Below, one piece after another: positions 36,459 to 47,869 of a DNA stretch of 64,000 bases. Each line of letters starts with the position of its first letter. The stretch's first letter is position 1. The DNA comes from Cordia subcordata (lineage: Eukaryota; Streptophyta; Magnoliopsida; Boraginales; Cordiaceae). Made by a program: the position numbers and the translations under genes. The notes under the pieces were generated by a model that did no database searches, had not been told where the DNA came from, and was given only the letters and a program-made list of their open reading frames with translations. The stretch spans positions 452,501 through 516,500 of the forward strand of contig JAPTOF010000012.1 in the NCBI GenBank assembly GCA_028554755.1, in the 5' to 3' direction.

Positions 36459-38920
36459 CTAAACTGGTAAACATAACGGATTATGCATTTTGGTTGTTGG
36501 GGCAAATTGTAGCAGTGTGACCTGGTTGACCACATGCTGTACACTTTCGTCGTCCATGCCAGTCCGAGTGATCCATCTCATTTGGGATGTGCCGACCTCC
36601 GGCTCGTCCTCTTCTCTGTTGAACACGACTTGGGTTCGGATGCAACGTCCATGCAGGCACTGGAGGCCAATAATATTGGTGTTCAAGAGGCTCGAATGTC
36701 TTCCAATAGGTATCTTTGTACGATTTCACTGTCAGCTGTTGAGGTATCATGTTCTCTACATTAAACTCCCTAAACTGAGCAACAGTTTGTAAATGCAAGC
36801 ATGGCAAGTGATATTCAACCCATTTACCTCAAGTATATATACTTTCTTCCCAGTTGATAACCTGATATGGCGGATTCTCCTTCCATTGCACTAGTAGACC
36901 TGGTATCTACCATCCTCTCTGAAACAAAGTACATAATGGCGATGTGACGAGGTCTTCCACTTCTCAAAAAGATCCCTCACAATAGGAGGGAGTTGATGGC
37001 CTTCACTCTCCAATTACATGGCATGGACCAACCGATCATGAAAGTAATCTTTTATCTTCATAAAAGTATTAGTAACTAGGACCGTGATAGGTAACCCTTG
37101 CACCAACGAGGACACTGTTGAAGTATTCGACATTATTTGTGGTCATCACACCCCATCTGTATCCCCCATCAGTGCTCATAGTCCATGTATCGGCAAGGAT
37201 ATCGGATGGGAACTTGTGTACTCATCTGCCAACACTGTTCTAACCAGGGTCCACAGTAAGGATCATGTTCATTGCATGCACATGTTTGCGTGCTTGACAT
37301 TCTCGGCCAGCTATCCAACACGTGTCTTTAATGAATTGATTCTGCCATCTTTTCATCACATTGCTTTTGAGATGTCTGAAGCAAATGTGATGTTTTATTT
37401 CAAGTTGACCGTCACATGTAACCCATTCGATTACATATACGATACTTGCATGCCTATCTGAAATGATATACACCTGGGGCATCTCAGTAAAAAAGTTCCC
37501 ACGCAACTGCTGTAAGAACCACGACCAAGTATGAGTTGTCTCTGCGTCCACAACTGCAAAGGCTAATGGCAATACTTGGCAGTTGGCGTCTATGGCTAAT
37601 GCAACTAGGAGATGACCCTTGTACTTTCCCCAGAAGTATGTGCCGTCCAGCGAAACCACGGGTTTACAATGCCTCCACGCTGTGATGCATGGATCGAATG
37701 CCTAATAAACCACGTTGAAAATTTTTTTCGCTTGCGTTAAACCTTCAGCGAACCTATATCTCACAACACTACTTGGATTCTTGGCCATCACAGTGCCAAG
37801 AAACTGTGGGAGCATTTGGTATGACGTGTCCCAATTGTCATACACTAGTTCAATTGCTTTATTCTGCCCGTTCTAAACTTTTCCGTAACTGACATTCACG
37901 TTAGCTTCTCCTTCATGTGAACTTAGATAAGCCCGACCTCGTAATTAGCCTTCTTCACTATGAAATGCCTCACCAATATCCAACTAAACCCGAAGTCAAA
38001 TTTTTGTGCCCTGACGCAGTTATTTGCACCGTACAAACATGTTTGGCGTAATATTGCGTGATCTCCCACTGCTTATGCGTTGCTTTCTTTATGACACGTA
38101 TATACCATGGGCATGCTACGCTTCCACTGTGCGTTTCCCTACATCGTACCTTCCACAGAGTCTTACTCGACTTGACGACCCTATATTCCTTTTGTATTTT
38201 TATCGCGTTCTGTTGAACAGCCCTTATCGCATCCACTTTAGATGGAAACACCATTCGTTTGGCCAGTTCCATCCTGTCGGGGTCCCATATTGGACGTTTG
38301 GTGACATCGTGCCTGCTTGTCGTGTAGAATTCAATCCTAGCAGTATGAAACTTTACTACTTCCTCCTCTTCTACCTCCGACTCTGCATCGACATTCGGTC
38401 CTTCTACATCGTTCTCAATTTGGTAGTTCAAACTTGCTTTTGAGACTACATCTTCTTGATCGTTCAATTCACCGTCCTCGTTTTCTTCATTTGCCTCTGA
38501 CAGAACAGTATCTGCTGCGACGTCACATCTCCCCTCCATGCCACCGCTACGATGAGAGGGTTCTCCGACTTCAAAAGTGGACTATGGTTGAGGGGAAAAG
38601 GAAAATGTGGCAAACTCTGGCACTGTTGTTGTAATATTGATATGTTCATTTTCTTCCTACGATGATGTTGCATTTAGGTCCGACATGTTGGACTGGTACG
38701 GGACCTCGGCCATTTGTTGAGGTACATACACGTCATGACACTGAATGTCCACTATTACGTGGGCGACACAACAGTTCCAATCACAGCCAGCTGTGCCATA
38801 CATCTCCCGTATATCTTCATCATCAATTATTGCACTTGGATAATAATAAATCTGCTGCAATGTAGCGTCCCATCTAGGGTCACGATAGCATAAGTTAACC
38901 CTATCAATGGTCGGATGCAA
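36459..38920 (-). pseudogene. MuDR-type transposase remnant
   Basis: Read from 38920 down: an acidic N-terminal part, then the Mutator DNA-binding region (RMVFPSKVDAIRAVQQNAIK, then SVACPWYIRVIKKATHKQWE) at about 37970-38310. The MULE DDE domain at 37240-37660 has DGTYFWGKYKGHLLVALAID, LPLAFAVVDAETTHTWSWF and YIISDRHASI. A SWIM-like C.H (LPCLHLQ) lies near 36800 and a C-terminal zinc knuckle, CTACGQPGHTATIC, near 36500-36550. The fragments lie in different frames with stops between 37660 and 37970. It would have cut and moved the element; this copy is inactive. Confidence 0.9.
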
Positions 38921-39665
38921 CCCTAGTTTTCTAATTACACGAGAAACAAATTGGTCGTAAGTTGTATCGGGATGAATTTTGATTTTGCGTGGTATATTTG
39001 GACTTCTATAATCAAGACCGTAATCAGTTAGTATTTGTGATCGCCGTAGTATAAAAGAATAGTAACGTCGGTTGAATTCATTCTTTTAGGTGCTTTGGTG
39101 GATGAATTTGGTTGAAAGTTTATTTGGTAGAAAGTGGAATGATGGGTAACGAATTGAATGAGCCGGTGGAGGAAGGGGTTGGGGTTTATATAGGTAAAAA
39201 ACGCATTCTGAGAGTGAGATTTCTGAAATTTCCCTTGACGTGAAGTGACTAGAGCAAGATTGATGGCAGGGAATATATTCCAGTTACTGTAAACACACTC
39301 CTAGAATGTGCTGCTAAGAATAAATTCCCTGCTCTGCAATCAAATCAAATCTGTCAGGGCTGTAAGGAAAACCCAGAAAATGAGTTCTAGGTATAGAACG
39401 TACTCCCGGAATGTGGCCGCACTCCTAGAGAGCGTTCCGCATTCCAGGCATGCGTCTCGCATTCTCGAAATGCGTAAACCACGTTCTGGGAACCAGTTAG
39501 GGTTATTTTTGAAAACCTAGCACGAATTGGGTTCTTTTTGTATGGTATTTTAAAAATTGGGTAAAAAAAAATCCTGCAAGGGATTTTCATAAATTAATGC
39601 TTGTCATCCCACCTGCTATTGCATATTAGGGTTATAGAGGTCCATATTGATGGAGATGGTCTAGA

Positions 39666-40230
39666 GGATTTTTTTTACAAATAACACAATTTAAATAACT
39701 AATTTAAAAAATAGCCTTGTTTTTAGTTGGGTTTCAAAAATAGCACTTTCGGTTATTCAATAAACGAAAACGGGTATTCAAAAACCGAAAACATGCAAAA
39801 TAAATTCCACCATTTTTCGGCTTTTGAATAGCTGAAATCGGCTATTGAATAGCCGAATTTATTTTTGGCTATTGAATAGCCGAAAAATTGTCCAGCACAT
39901 ATTCCCCTGGCAGATTCCTGGTTTTGAAAAGCTAATTTCGGCTATTCAATAGTCGAAATCGACTATTCAATAGCTGAAATCGCGAAAATCGAGACAAATA
40001 AAAAATTGTGCCTTTGCATCAGATTTTTCGGCTTTTGAATAGCCGATTTCGGCTATTCAAAAGCCGAAATATCGTCCGTTATGATACATTGTGCATTTTG
40101 AACGTTTTCGTTTTTTGAATACCCGATTTCGTTTATTGAAAAACCGAAAGTGCTAGTTTTGAAACCCAGCAAAAAACAAGGCTATTTTTTAAATTAATTA
40201 TTTAAATTGTGTTATTTTTAGAAAAAGCTC
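39666..40230. mobile_element. 565-bp non-autonomous Mutator-like element made of palindromes
   Basis: Terminal inverted repeats of about 130 bp (AAATAACACAATTTAAATAA, then AAAAAATAGCCTTGTTTT and AGCACTTTCGGTT) and a perfect 10-bp flanking duplication, ATGGTCTAGA, at 39656-39665 and 40231-40240. The size fits the 9-11 bp of Mutator elements. The core is an array of the self-complementary word TTCGGCTATTCAATAGCCGA and variants. There is no coding capacity. Removing it restores the LINE reading DGLDKPFWTRLSDG. Confidence 0.88.
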
Positions 40231-40240
40231 ATGGTCTAGA

Positions 40241-41350
40241 TAAGCCATTTTGGACTAGATTGAGTGATGGATGTTTTTCTATTAGGAACACTTGGGAAAA
40301 GGTGAGACAAAAGAAAGGTGACAACTTTTTATTTAAGCAAATTTGGCACAGATCTTTACCTTTGAAAATATCTTTTTTTTCACTTGGAGATTGCTACATA
40401 GTTGGCTTCCCTAGATAAAAGGCTTCAATAGAAATGAATAAATATGGCATCCCGATGTCCATGTTATAGGCAAGAAGGGACATTTAAACATTGCTTTGTG
40501 GGATCTCCTAAGGTTTGGGCATTATGGCAGCACTTTGCTGCTTTGTTTAGAGTTCACATCCAGTACTGTATAGGCGTACGACAAATGCTTATGGCGTGGT
40601 GCTGCTCTCTTACTGGAATGGGGCATATTTGCTCTCTTCTTCCTCTCATTATTTTGTGGAGTGTTTGACTTGAGAGAAATGATGCCAAACATCGTGCTAG
40701 GAACTTTCATTCGGAGCGGGTAAAATGGAGAATTTATCGATTGATGGGGCAGCTCAGTTAGGCTGGTCTGTCTACTAGTAACCAATGAAGAGGTCATACT
40801 AATTTATGGGGGCAATTTCATGTCACTTTTTGTTGAGAAAATACGAGAAGGCCGACAGTCATAGTTTCGTCTAATCCCTTGGACGGGAGGTTCAAACTTA
40901 ATGCAGATGGTAGTGTTAAACATGAGCAACAAGAAGCAGGGGTTAGTGGCGTTCTTAGGAACACCCAAGGGAATTTAATTTTTGGCTTCTATGAACATGT
41001 GGGAGATTAACCAGTTATTCTAGATGAACTTAAAGCTTTAAGTTGTGGACTTCATTTGTATATATGTTGAGAGGGGTATTAAAAACTTATGGGCAGAGAT
41101 GGATTCATCGTGGGCTGTTAAACTTATGCAGGGTGTTTCAAATTTGTGGGAGCAGTGTCACGAGGTGTTAAAGGTGAGACAAATGTTGGATGTGCTTCGA
41201 GTGCATGCCACGCATATTTGCAGAGAAAGGAGTCAAGCTGTAGACTTATTAGCTGACAGAGCTGTTTCAGCACATGGATTGGTGGTGTTCAAGCAAAGCA
41301 ATAGTATTCCAAGACTTCAAGGTCTGCTGCGATGTGATAAGTTAGGTTAG
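40241..41350 (+). pseudogene. LINE zf-RVT and RNase H remnant
   Basis: DKPFWTRLSDGCFSIRNTW and FKQIWHRSLPLKISFFSL mark the zf-RVT region. KLNADGSVKHEQQEAGVSGV begins the RNase H domain (RVT_3), followed by DELKALSCGLHL, WAEMDSSWAVKLM and SQAVDLLADRAVSAHG. Stops occur at about 40418, 40670 and 41009. Confidence 0.88.
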
Positions 41351-41634
41351 CCTAGTATTAGAAGTTAGGTTTCTTATAGTAAGGGTGGTGAGTATTATCT
41401 TATTTATTTTATGTCTTCTCTTTTTGGTTATAAGGGTAGTAAATACTACCTATTTATTGCTTTTCTGTATTTGCATGCATTCATCTTTCTAATTTTGTAA
41501 TATGGTCAGCTTGTCGAGCATACATCCTTAAGAGTAGTATAAAGGGTAAGGTTTTATGTCCCCCGTCTATTCTTGTAATTTTTTTTTAGTGGAATAAAAT
41601 TTCAAGGTGCCGTCCCCTTTTTTTGAAAAAAAAA

Positions 41635-41646
41635 ATTACTGAAGAA
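41635..41646. repeat. Right target-site duplication of the LINE
   Basis: ATTACTGAAGAA, the second copy of 31128-31139, directly after the A-rich tail. Confidence 0.88.
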
Positions 41647-42807
41647 AAATTAAAATCTCAAAATCTGATTGTGAATAGAGGCCAAATTTTCTTGTTGACA
41701 AATATAAATAAAAGAATTTAATAAAAATTATATGATAAGTAATTAATTATTTGCAATTCAAAAATCTATAAAAATATTACATAAAATTAAAAATTACGTA
41801 ATATTCACATTATTAACTAAACGAAAAGTAAGAAATGGTATATAACCAAAAAGGATGTTATATTACCCTGGCTCCATGCAATACATGAGAAAAATGAGCA
41901 TCTTTTATATATTTATTCATTATTGATAATTAATTTTTATCATTCGTAAATTTTTTTTTTGAAATTAAAATTTTAGCAGGTTTCAAACAGTAATTTTTGA
42001 AAGAAAAATCTGAATGAAGTAATTGAAAAATATGAAAAGGGAATGAAGTACATATAGAATAAATTTGAATATAAAGTGCTTTTTTCAATGAATAAAAGAA
42101 AAAAGAGCTCTTTTGGAAGGGGAAAAAAGTATGACATGATGATATGTGGTATAATAAAAAAAAACACTACTTTATAACATACAAATAAAAGAACACTAAA
42201 TAAATAATATTTGACGCACAACTAGTCATAGAATCATACAAAATTAACATATTCATAAATTATTACCATGCATTAAAAAGATATAGCCAAGGACAGAGCT
42301 ATGCATGATAGACTGGTGTCAAGTAACACCACTCAGCATTTTTTTTTGGGCATTAAATTATACATATATTATGTTAAAAGCTAACTTTGACCCCACTAAA
42401 AAAAATCCATGACCCCAACACCCAATTGAGAAATTGAATGAAAATAGATTTATGAATTATTGTTTAGCTATTTTCGTTGAAAGAAATGTCTTTGATAACA
42501 TTGAAAATGTAGAGATTATTCTGTGTTTTCAAAATATGAGACCTCGTCAAAGTCAATTGTGGCATTTATATTTTGAAAAAAAAAAATACTTAACTTTTTT
42601 AATGTATAAATTATTTTTATATTAACACCGAGAAATTTATTTTTTTGACTCTCTATATAGCTTGAAACTAATATTTTATTCACCTCAAAAAATAAGCTCA
42701 ATATCTCAAATCATATCACATTCGTACAAATATTTCACTCAATTTACTTAACACAACACGTTTCTCTAACCTCAGTTGAGTTTGGGACTGTTGAAAGTAT
42801 CCAATCA
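41647..42807. other. AT-rich intergenic DNA, nothing identified
   Basis: No recognisable coding sequence; short frames only. Confidence 0.4.
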
Positions 42808-42963
42808 ATTTCAGATTCTTATAATTTGGTCGGTTTCAAATGACAAAAGCTAAGGCAAGAAGAGGCCTCTCACGTATTAGTTGGTAGGTTAATGAAGAAA
42901 AGATTTTAGGCACAGATCTTTCAAAATACCAAAACGTGGAGGCCACGATAAATGTCTCTTTGA
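42808..42963. repeat. Copy 1 of a ~150-bp duplicated block
   Basis: The segment running from CGGTTTCAAATG and CTAGTTGGTAGGTTAATGAA-like sequence through GAAAAGATTTTAGGC to AACGTGGAGGCCACGATAAA recurs in the same orientation at about 53455-53612. It is coding on neither strand with any confidence. Confidence 0.8.
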
Positions 42964-43249
42964 TTACACATATTCTTCTGTGATTCATTTTTTTTTTATT
43001 TAAAGAGGTCAAAGATAGATTACATGAAATTAGTGAGAGTTGATCCCAAATCATTCACATTAAAAATAAAAAATATACCACGAGACCACTAAATCTTTTG
43101 ACCTTTTGCGATTCATTTAAATAAGCAAGAAAAAACACGAAATATTGATCGCCATAATGGGTTGAGGTACCTCAAAAATAAAAAAAAAGGTTAGATATTA
43201 GATGCAAAATATAATTATCATATATATAGAGCAGCAACTCATTATAGAT

Positions 43250-43640
43250 CCATCTAAGCTGATCGAAATGGAGTGCCTTCCTTCACGTTGAAATCAGTAG
43301 AGACAACATTGACCGAGAGAAGGAGCCGATTAGTAGTAGGGGAATGTACTCTTCTTTCTAAATCAATAGGAGCTTCCTGATCAGGAGAAACACTCGGCTG
43401 ACGAGAAGACGATGATAAATCAGCTGAAGGCGCAGTGTAACTAAGAGAGCCATCCCATTTAGGGCGAGACAGAATGGGCGAGCATGGCCGGTCTAGTGCC
43501 CGAGCCAATTGGTCAAACGACGACTACTTCACTTATTAGATTAGTATTAGCCGCCTATCCTGGAATAGAATGAGATGGAATAGAAAGAACGCGAAGCGCT
43601 AGCGTTACAGGGTCATTTTTTTGGGGGGGTTAAGCTTGTG
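43250..43640. other. Possible organelle-derived (mitochondrial) insert
   Basis: A GC-richer island with abrupt change from the AT-rich surroundings. It contains words typical of plant mitochondrial intergenic DNA (GAAAGAACGCGAAGCGCTAG; CCTTCACGTTGAAATCAGTA). An 84-codon frame on the minus strand (43254-43508, SKWDGSL-like PKWDGSLSYTAPSAD) has no known domain. Assigned from memory of sequence style; a unique nuclear sequence is possible. Confidence 0.35.
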
Positions 43641-43937
43641 AAGAAGCAAGCTTATCATATATATATTTTCCAACCATGAACCATCTTTTATATGATCATG
43701 TCCAAAAATAAAGATAATGCATGCCTGCATGAACGACTCACGCAAAACGAAACCGCAGGAAGATCAAACTATTAATCACGATCAACCTTTGGGTACTCAA
43801 GACAACAACAGCTTGTTTGGCTCTGCTTTGTTTTGCTACTCGTAAACACTTAAAAAAAAATACCCTTACACGTTTTTTATTATTTGTAGCTTATAAGCCC
43901 AAATAAACTTAGCCAAACAGGCTCTAAGCTTTTAATA

Positions 43938-44141
43938 TTAGTCTCCACCACCAGAGCAACAAACTTCGGCAAGGTTGAGAGCGGCCTCAACATAAGGACA
44001 AGCTTCCAAATCTCCGCCATGATCGTGGGTCGAAGAAGCTTGACTACTATTGTTGTTTTTCCTTCTCATGGCGATGCAGGCGCAGCATACAAAATTCAAC
44101 ACTATCACTGAAAACACCACAACTGCTTCCAACGTTTCCAT
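43938..44141 (-). CDS. Small single-pass membrane, Cys-rich protein (array copy A)
   Basis: 67 codons, METLEAVVVFSVIVLNFVCC at the start. An N-terminal hydrophobic segment (about residues 6-24) ends in Cys residues, then a basic MRRKNNN stop-transfer, a polar linker, and a tail ending EVCCSGGGD. Copies B and C nearby share the METxxxxVxVxxxVIVL start, and the tail of B ends in CGGGCGD. Upstream DNA (44142-44650) aligns with the upstream regions of B and C. The protein would be a type I or III single-span protein with a cysteine-rich cytosolic or luminal end. I do not recognise the family. Expression is not shown by the sequence. Confidence 0.55.
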   Translation of the reverse strand: METLEAVVVFSVIVLNFVCCACIAMRRKNNNSSQASSTHDHGGDLEACPYVEAALNLAEVCCSGGGD

Positions 44142-44650
44142 TTATCCTGATCTTTTATGAACAAACCCTATAGCAATATTATTCTTGAAATCACTCACAA
44201 CTTCTTTCTTTTTTGAAGAAGTACAGCTTTTACGTGAAGGCCAGTGTAACAAGTACATATATATATATATATATATAATCTCATGATATAATATATTACC
44301 CTAATATATTATCCGTTTGAAGTTACTTCACGTATTCCTAGGCAATACTTATAGCATAATGTCCAAATCAAAGAAGAAAATTTTGTTGCGTGTTCTTAGA
44401 TATTACAATTGATACTTGGATGACGCTTTCTTGCATGTCCTTTATTTTTGTTTCGTACAGTTATATGAATTGTGGTCTACGTATATAGTGACAAGAAAGT
44501 TATGGATACTTAATATGAGAGAAGCCCCACAAATAATTTTAAAATGGAGACGGAATAATAATAACGACAATAATAATAATTGATTTTTTCTTAGACAAGA
44601 GAGCCTCTCATCACGCCATTTGCCTAACGCCGGCCAGTACAAACACACAA
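44142..44650 (-). promoter_or_regulatory. Duplicated upstream module of copy A
   Basis: Contains CCCTATAGCAATATTATTCT, TTACGTGAAGGCCA, CATAATGTCCAAAT, TGACGCTTTC.TGCATGTC and TAATTTTAAAATGGA. The same landmarks occur in the same order upstream of B and C. A (TA)n run lies at 44258-44277. Confidence 0.7.
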
Positions 44651-45164
44651 ATTAGAGTAGAGATTTTCTCCTGTTCGAAATGTCGGTTATGTTGTATATG
44701 TTTTACTTTTGTCCGGGTAGAGATATTAATGATGGCCATAAGCTAAAGAGTGAGAATTCTTTCATAACTTAGTAACTAGAATACATCAGTTGTGATAACC
44801 AAAAATCCATATGAGATTTGAGAGTCTCTTGCAATTTTCTATAACACAATCTTAGGTTGCTGTCACCTTCACTAATTAAGTTTTAATAACATATATGGAC
44901 AAGATTTTATATGTTGATGTGATATGTATTATGGTTAAAGCTAATTAACGTCAAAATTAACCTAGCATATCATATGCGAACATTGTTTCTCCCAAACATT
45001 CAGAAGTTTAACCAAGGGACAAGGAATTTTTTCCAACGTTAAATATCTTCATGGACATGAGACAATTGCGTTGAGAATTGTTTCTCGCTCAACATTCAAA
45101 AGTTTAATCCCTGTTCATTTAGATTAGTTTTGTTGTTCACACTCGCATATAATATTTGAGCAAC

Positions 45165-45326
45165 ACTTTGATCATAAATGGGCAGAAACAAATTGGAGGG
45201 AACTGATTTAAATGTTTGATTCATGTTCACAAAAGGGTTGTTCTAACTAATCTTGCTACATTTCTTGTGAATAATGTCTATAGAGAAACAAATCGTTCTG
45301 CAGATTGACTTATACATACATACATA

Positions 45327-45360
<34 letters not shown>

Positions 45361-45420
45361 CATGTATGTGTGTGTATAGATATATGTATTCATGTAATTT
45401 GCGCTGCCTTCCTCTCGAAA
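45165..45420. repeat. Array spacer copy X1
   Basis: AACACTTTGATCATAAATGG, CAGAAACAAATTGGAG, TGATTTAAATGTTTGATTCA and TCATGTAATTTGC recur in order at 49145-49440. An inverted TACA/TATG microsatellite (45317-45378) has expanded inside this copy. Confidence 0.75.
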
Positions 45421-45714
45421 AGACCCAATCTCTATTAGTCTTGTCATTATTAGTACTCTTTGTTATCTTCCACTGGGATTCATTTTATTAAACAAGAAAA
45501 CACGAATAACTAATTAATGGCGAGAGAGATCAGGGTTGATGTAATTAATGTCCCGGATTCTTTCAATAAAAAAATAAAAGAAAAAAAATATAACAAAATA
45601 AAAAAAAGCTAACATTTCGCTGTATTTGGGAGAAAATATTAGCAAATTTTAGACGTCAAAGAAATTGAGAGAAGAATGTTGCCTAATTTAGGGCACCATT
45701 ATTTTCAACACACA

Positions 45715-46400
45715 GCTTCTAGTACCTACAGTGTGCATCATATGTATAGTACTTCGTATGAACACTATATACCGTACTATGCGTGAACAGTACGTGCACA
45801 CAGTGCGTAATAGTACATGTGTTTAAAATTTTTATATTACATGTTCAAAAACTCTTATATTAGGCTACAAACATGTTCCAAACACTTATGTTACACGTTT
45901 AAAAGTAAGTTTAGAAAATAAAAATTATAATTTCATAAATTTTATACTATGTTCAAAACTTTTACATGACATGTTCAAAATTCTTATATTATATGTTCAA
46001 AACTCTTATATTATAATTTCAAAAGTTTAAAAGTAAGTTTACAAAATAAAAATTATAATCTCATAAATTTTGTGCTCTATGTTCAAAACTCTTATATTAC
46101 ATGCTCATAGATTATACTTTGTGTTCAGAACTATTATATTACATGTTCAAAATTCTTATATTATTTGTTCAAAACTCTCATATTAAGTTACAAATATGTT
46201 CAAAATTTTGAATTTAAGTTTAAACTTTTAAATATGTTTGTAACTTAATATAAGAGTTTTGAATATATAATATAAGAATTTTGAAAATATATTATAAAAA
46301 TTTTGAACCTATAGTATAAGAATTTTGAACATATACACTGTTAAGTATTGCTTGCGCGTACTATTCAATGTACAATGCTCCATAGGAGCATCATCCCCAC
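45715..46400. mobile_element. Foldback repeat with TTCAAAACTCTTATATTACA units
   Basis: The left half repeats TTCAAAACTCTTATATTACA several times and the right half holds the inverse (TTTTGAACATATAATATAAG). The outer ends carry inverted GTACTAT / GTACAATGCTC words. A related copy is at 56655-57130. The family is not known to me. Confidence 0.6.
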
Positions 46401-46734
46401 AAAGCACAGTAAACATTGTGCAAACCTTCCTAATGGAAGTCCAATCTACGAATAGCTAAACAACCTTTTGACTCTTTTTCTTTCTTTTTTTTTTCAATGG
46501 AAACTATATCAATCTAATGTGGGACATATCTTTGAAAAGTGACTCCCCTAAAATCTTCACCAAGCACCGGCGTGGATTTGACTCCTTTTCTTCGTCATGC
46601 CTTGTTCAATTCCATGTTCTAGTTCTCTCAAATACACCAAATGAATTTCACATAAATAAATGAATAACTACAAATCAACAAGACCCTTGTCCCCATATAA
46701 AATGTCTGCCGATATGTAGGAACCAATTCAATGA

Positions 46735-46961
46735 CTAGCCAATCTCTCTCACACTCTCCTTTCTTCTTAGCTCTTTGCTGTTTTCATTGTTGGAAAAGAA
46801 AATGAAAGGCATGATGTCTTTGCAAAGGTTAAGCATTGCATTGTCAAGGGTTTCATTTTGAGTTTGTATTTCTCTCCACTTGGACCGCCATTCACTTTTT
46901 GAAGTAAATAAATCATAGAGTTGCATGGCCAGCCACAAGTCAATTTCTAGCAATTTCCTGG
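46735..46961 (-). CDS. Exon-like open frame, unrecognised
   Basis: After a possible acceptor (TCCAG at 46967-46963 on the minus strand, approximate) the frame reads KLLEIDLWLAMQLYDLF, then SEWRSKWREIQTQNETLDN, AMLNLCKDIMPFIFF, and ends KESVREIG and a stop at 46735. Composition and the amphipathic Trp/Arg pattern look like protein, unlike neighbouring frames. No upstream exon was found, so it may be a gene fragment. I do not recognise the family. Confidence 0.35.
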
Positions 46962-46969
46962 ATTGTGAG

Positions 46970-47510
46970 TCTACGGACTACATCAACTTTGGAAAATTTA
47001 AGCCTTTTTGTTGCTACATTGGAAGTGAAGCAGAATGTACCATCTCTTGTGTACTTTACTTGCACCATTATTAGTAATATATAATTGGTTATTTGATATC
47101 TAATAGCAATTATTTTCTAATTATTTGTGTGCATTCTACATATTTGCCTATTTGGAGTTGTTGACTCTAACATGTGAAATAGAGGCCATCAAAACACGAA
47201 TTATGCACAGTCAAACTTGCTCAAATTGGTTTACTATTAACCGATATCGTTCTTATGTGAATTTGCGTCGACTAGCTGCTATTATTGTTCCACGTGTTAC
47301 TTTGTTCTTAGTGTTGTAATGTACCCTCGCGGCAAGGTAAATTTGCTCATTGAGCATGGGTTTGCTATAGAACTTAAATCAAGGTTCACTGAACGAAATA
47401 CAAAGATTTGGATGAATTTGATTACGACCACAATATGAGAATTATTTTGGAGGATTTCCATGTAAATCAATAGAATGACATTTTATTAAACTTGTAGAAT
47501 ATTTAGAAAT
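46970..47510. other. Intergenic DNA, nothing identified
   Basis: Short frames only. The stretch 47150-47330 is less AT-rich but shows no domain. Confidence 0.35.
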
Positions 47511-47869
47511 AATTATTTACATTGTAATAGATTAATAGTTGTAATAGAGATTGTATAGCCTGACGGACTTAGGAGGACTCTTTTTTTGAGGCACACAAAA
47601 GTCTCATTCCCAATTTTGTCTAGTAAATTTGGAGACATGACATTTGAGGTAGCTTGAGAATTAGAAGTTAGACATAGAATATTATCAATATAAATTAAAT
47701 TTTGCATTTGAAAATTTATACATAACCTTCGCATGATCATAATACCCAGAACAACAAAATCTATGAATTTATGATGGGACATAGAGAGTGCATGCATGGA
47801 CAACTCAAACCAATACTTACATCAAAATTAATTAATCAAAACACTTAGCTAAAGACAAGCTCTTAAATC

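Larger units (their letters stand above)
32672..39558. mobile_element. Mutator-like element (MULE) with MuDR transposase and a plant mobile domain gene
   Basis: About 6.9 kb bounded by roughly 100-bp terminal inverted repeats. The left end, TATTTTTAAAATACTATGC to CCCAATTCGTGATAGG and GGTTCCCGAAACGCGG, matches the complement of the right end (AATTTTTAAAATACCATAC, CCCAATTCGTGCTAGG, GGTTCCCAGAACGTGG). The right side may extend about 16 bp further. It carries a PMD gene on the plus strand and a MuDR transposase on the minus strand, facing each other tail to tail, both decayed. It is inserted in the LINE; a clean 9-bp target duplication could not be resolved. Confidence 0.88.
31140..41634 (+). mobile_element. 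L1-type LINE, 5'-truncated, split by two Mutator-like insertions
   Basis: A non-LTR retrotransposon remnant about 3 kb long without its insertions. It starts inside the RT (FKHCWEVIEG), runs through RT, zf-RVT and an RNase H domain, and ends in an A-rich tail at about 41626-41634. A perfect 12-bp target duplication brackets it, which shows that it is a single 5'-truncated insertion. The coding line is resumed on each side of the inserts at 32672-39558 and 39666-40230 (for example MVHDF before and DFHKLMLVIPPAIA after the first). Many stops are present. Confidence 0.92.

Noticed and set aside
36490..38443. Plus-strand frames over the MULE right half (36490-36792, 37084-37461, 38024-38443)
   Set aside because: They overlap the recognisable MuDR transposase on the minus strand and have no domains.
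45317..45378. Alternating TACA/TATG run as a possible regulatory palindrome
   Set aside because: It is an inverted microsatellite; replication slippage explains it.
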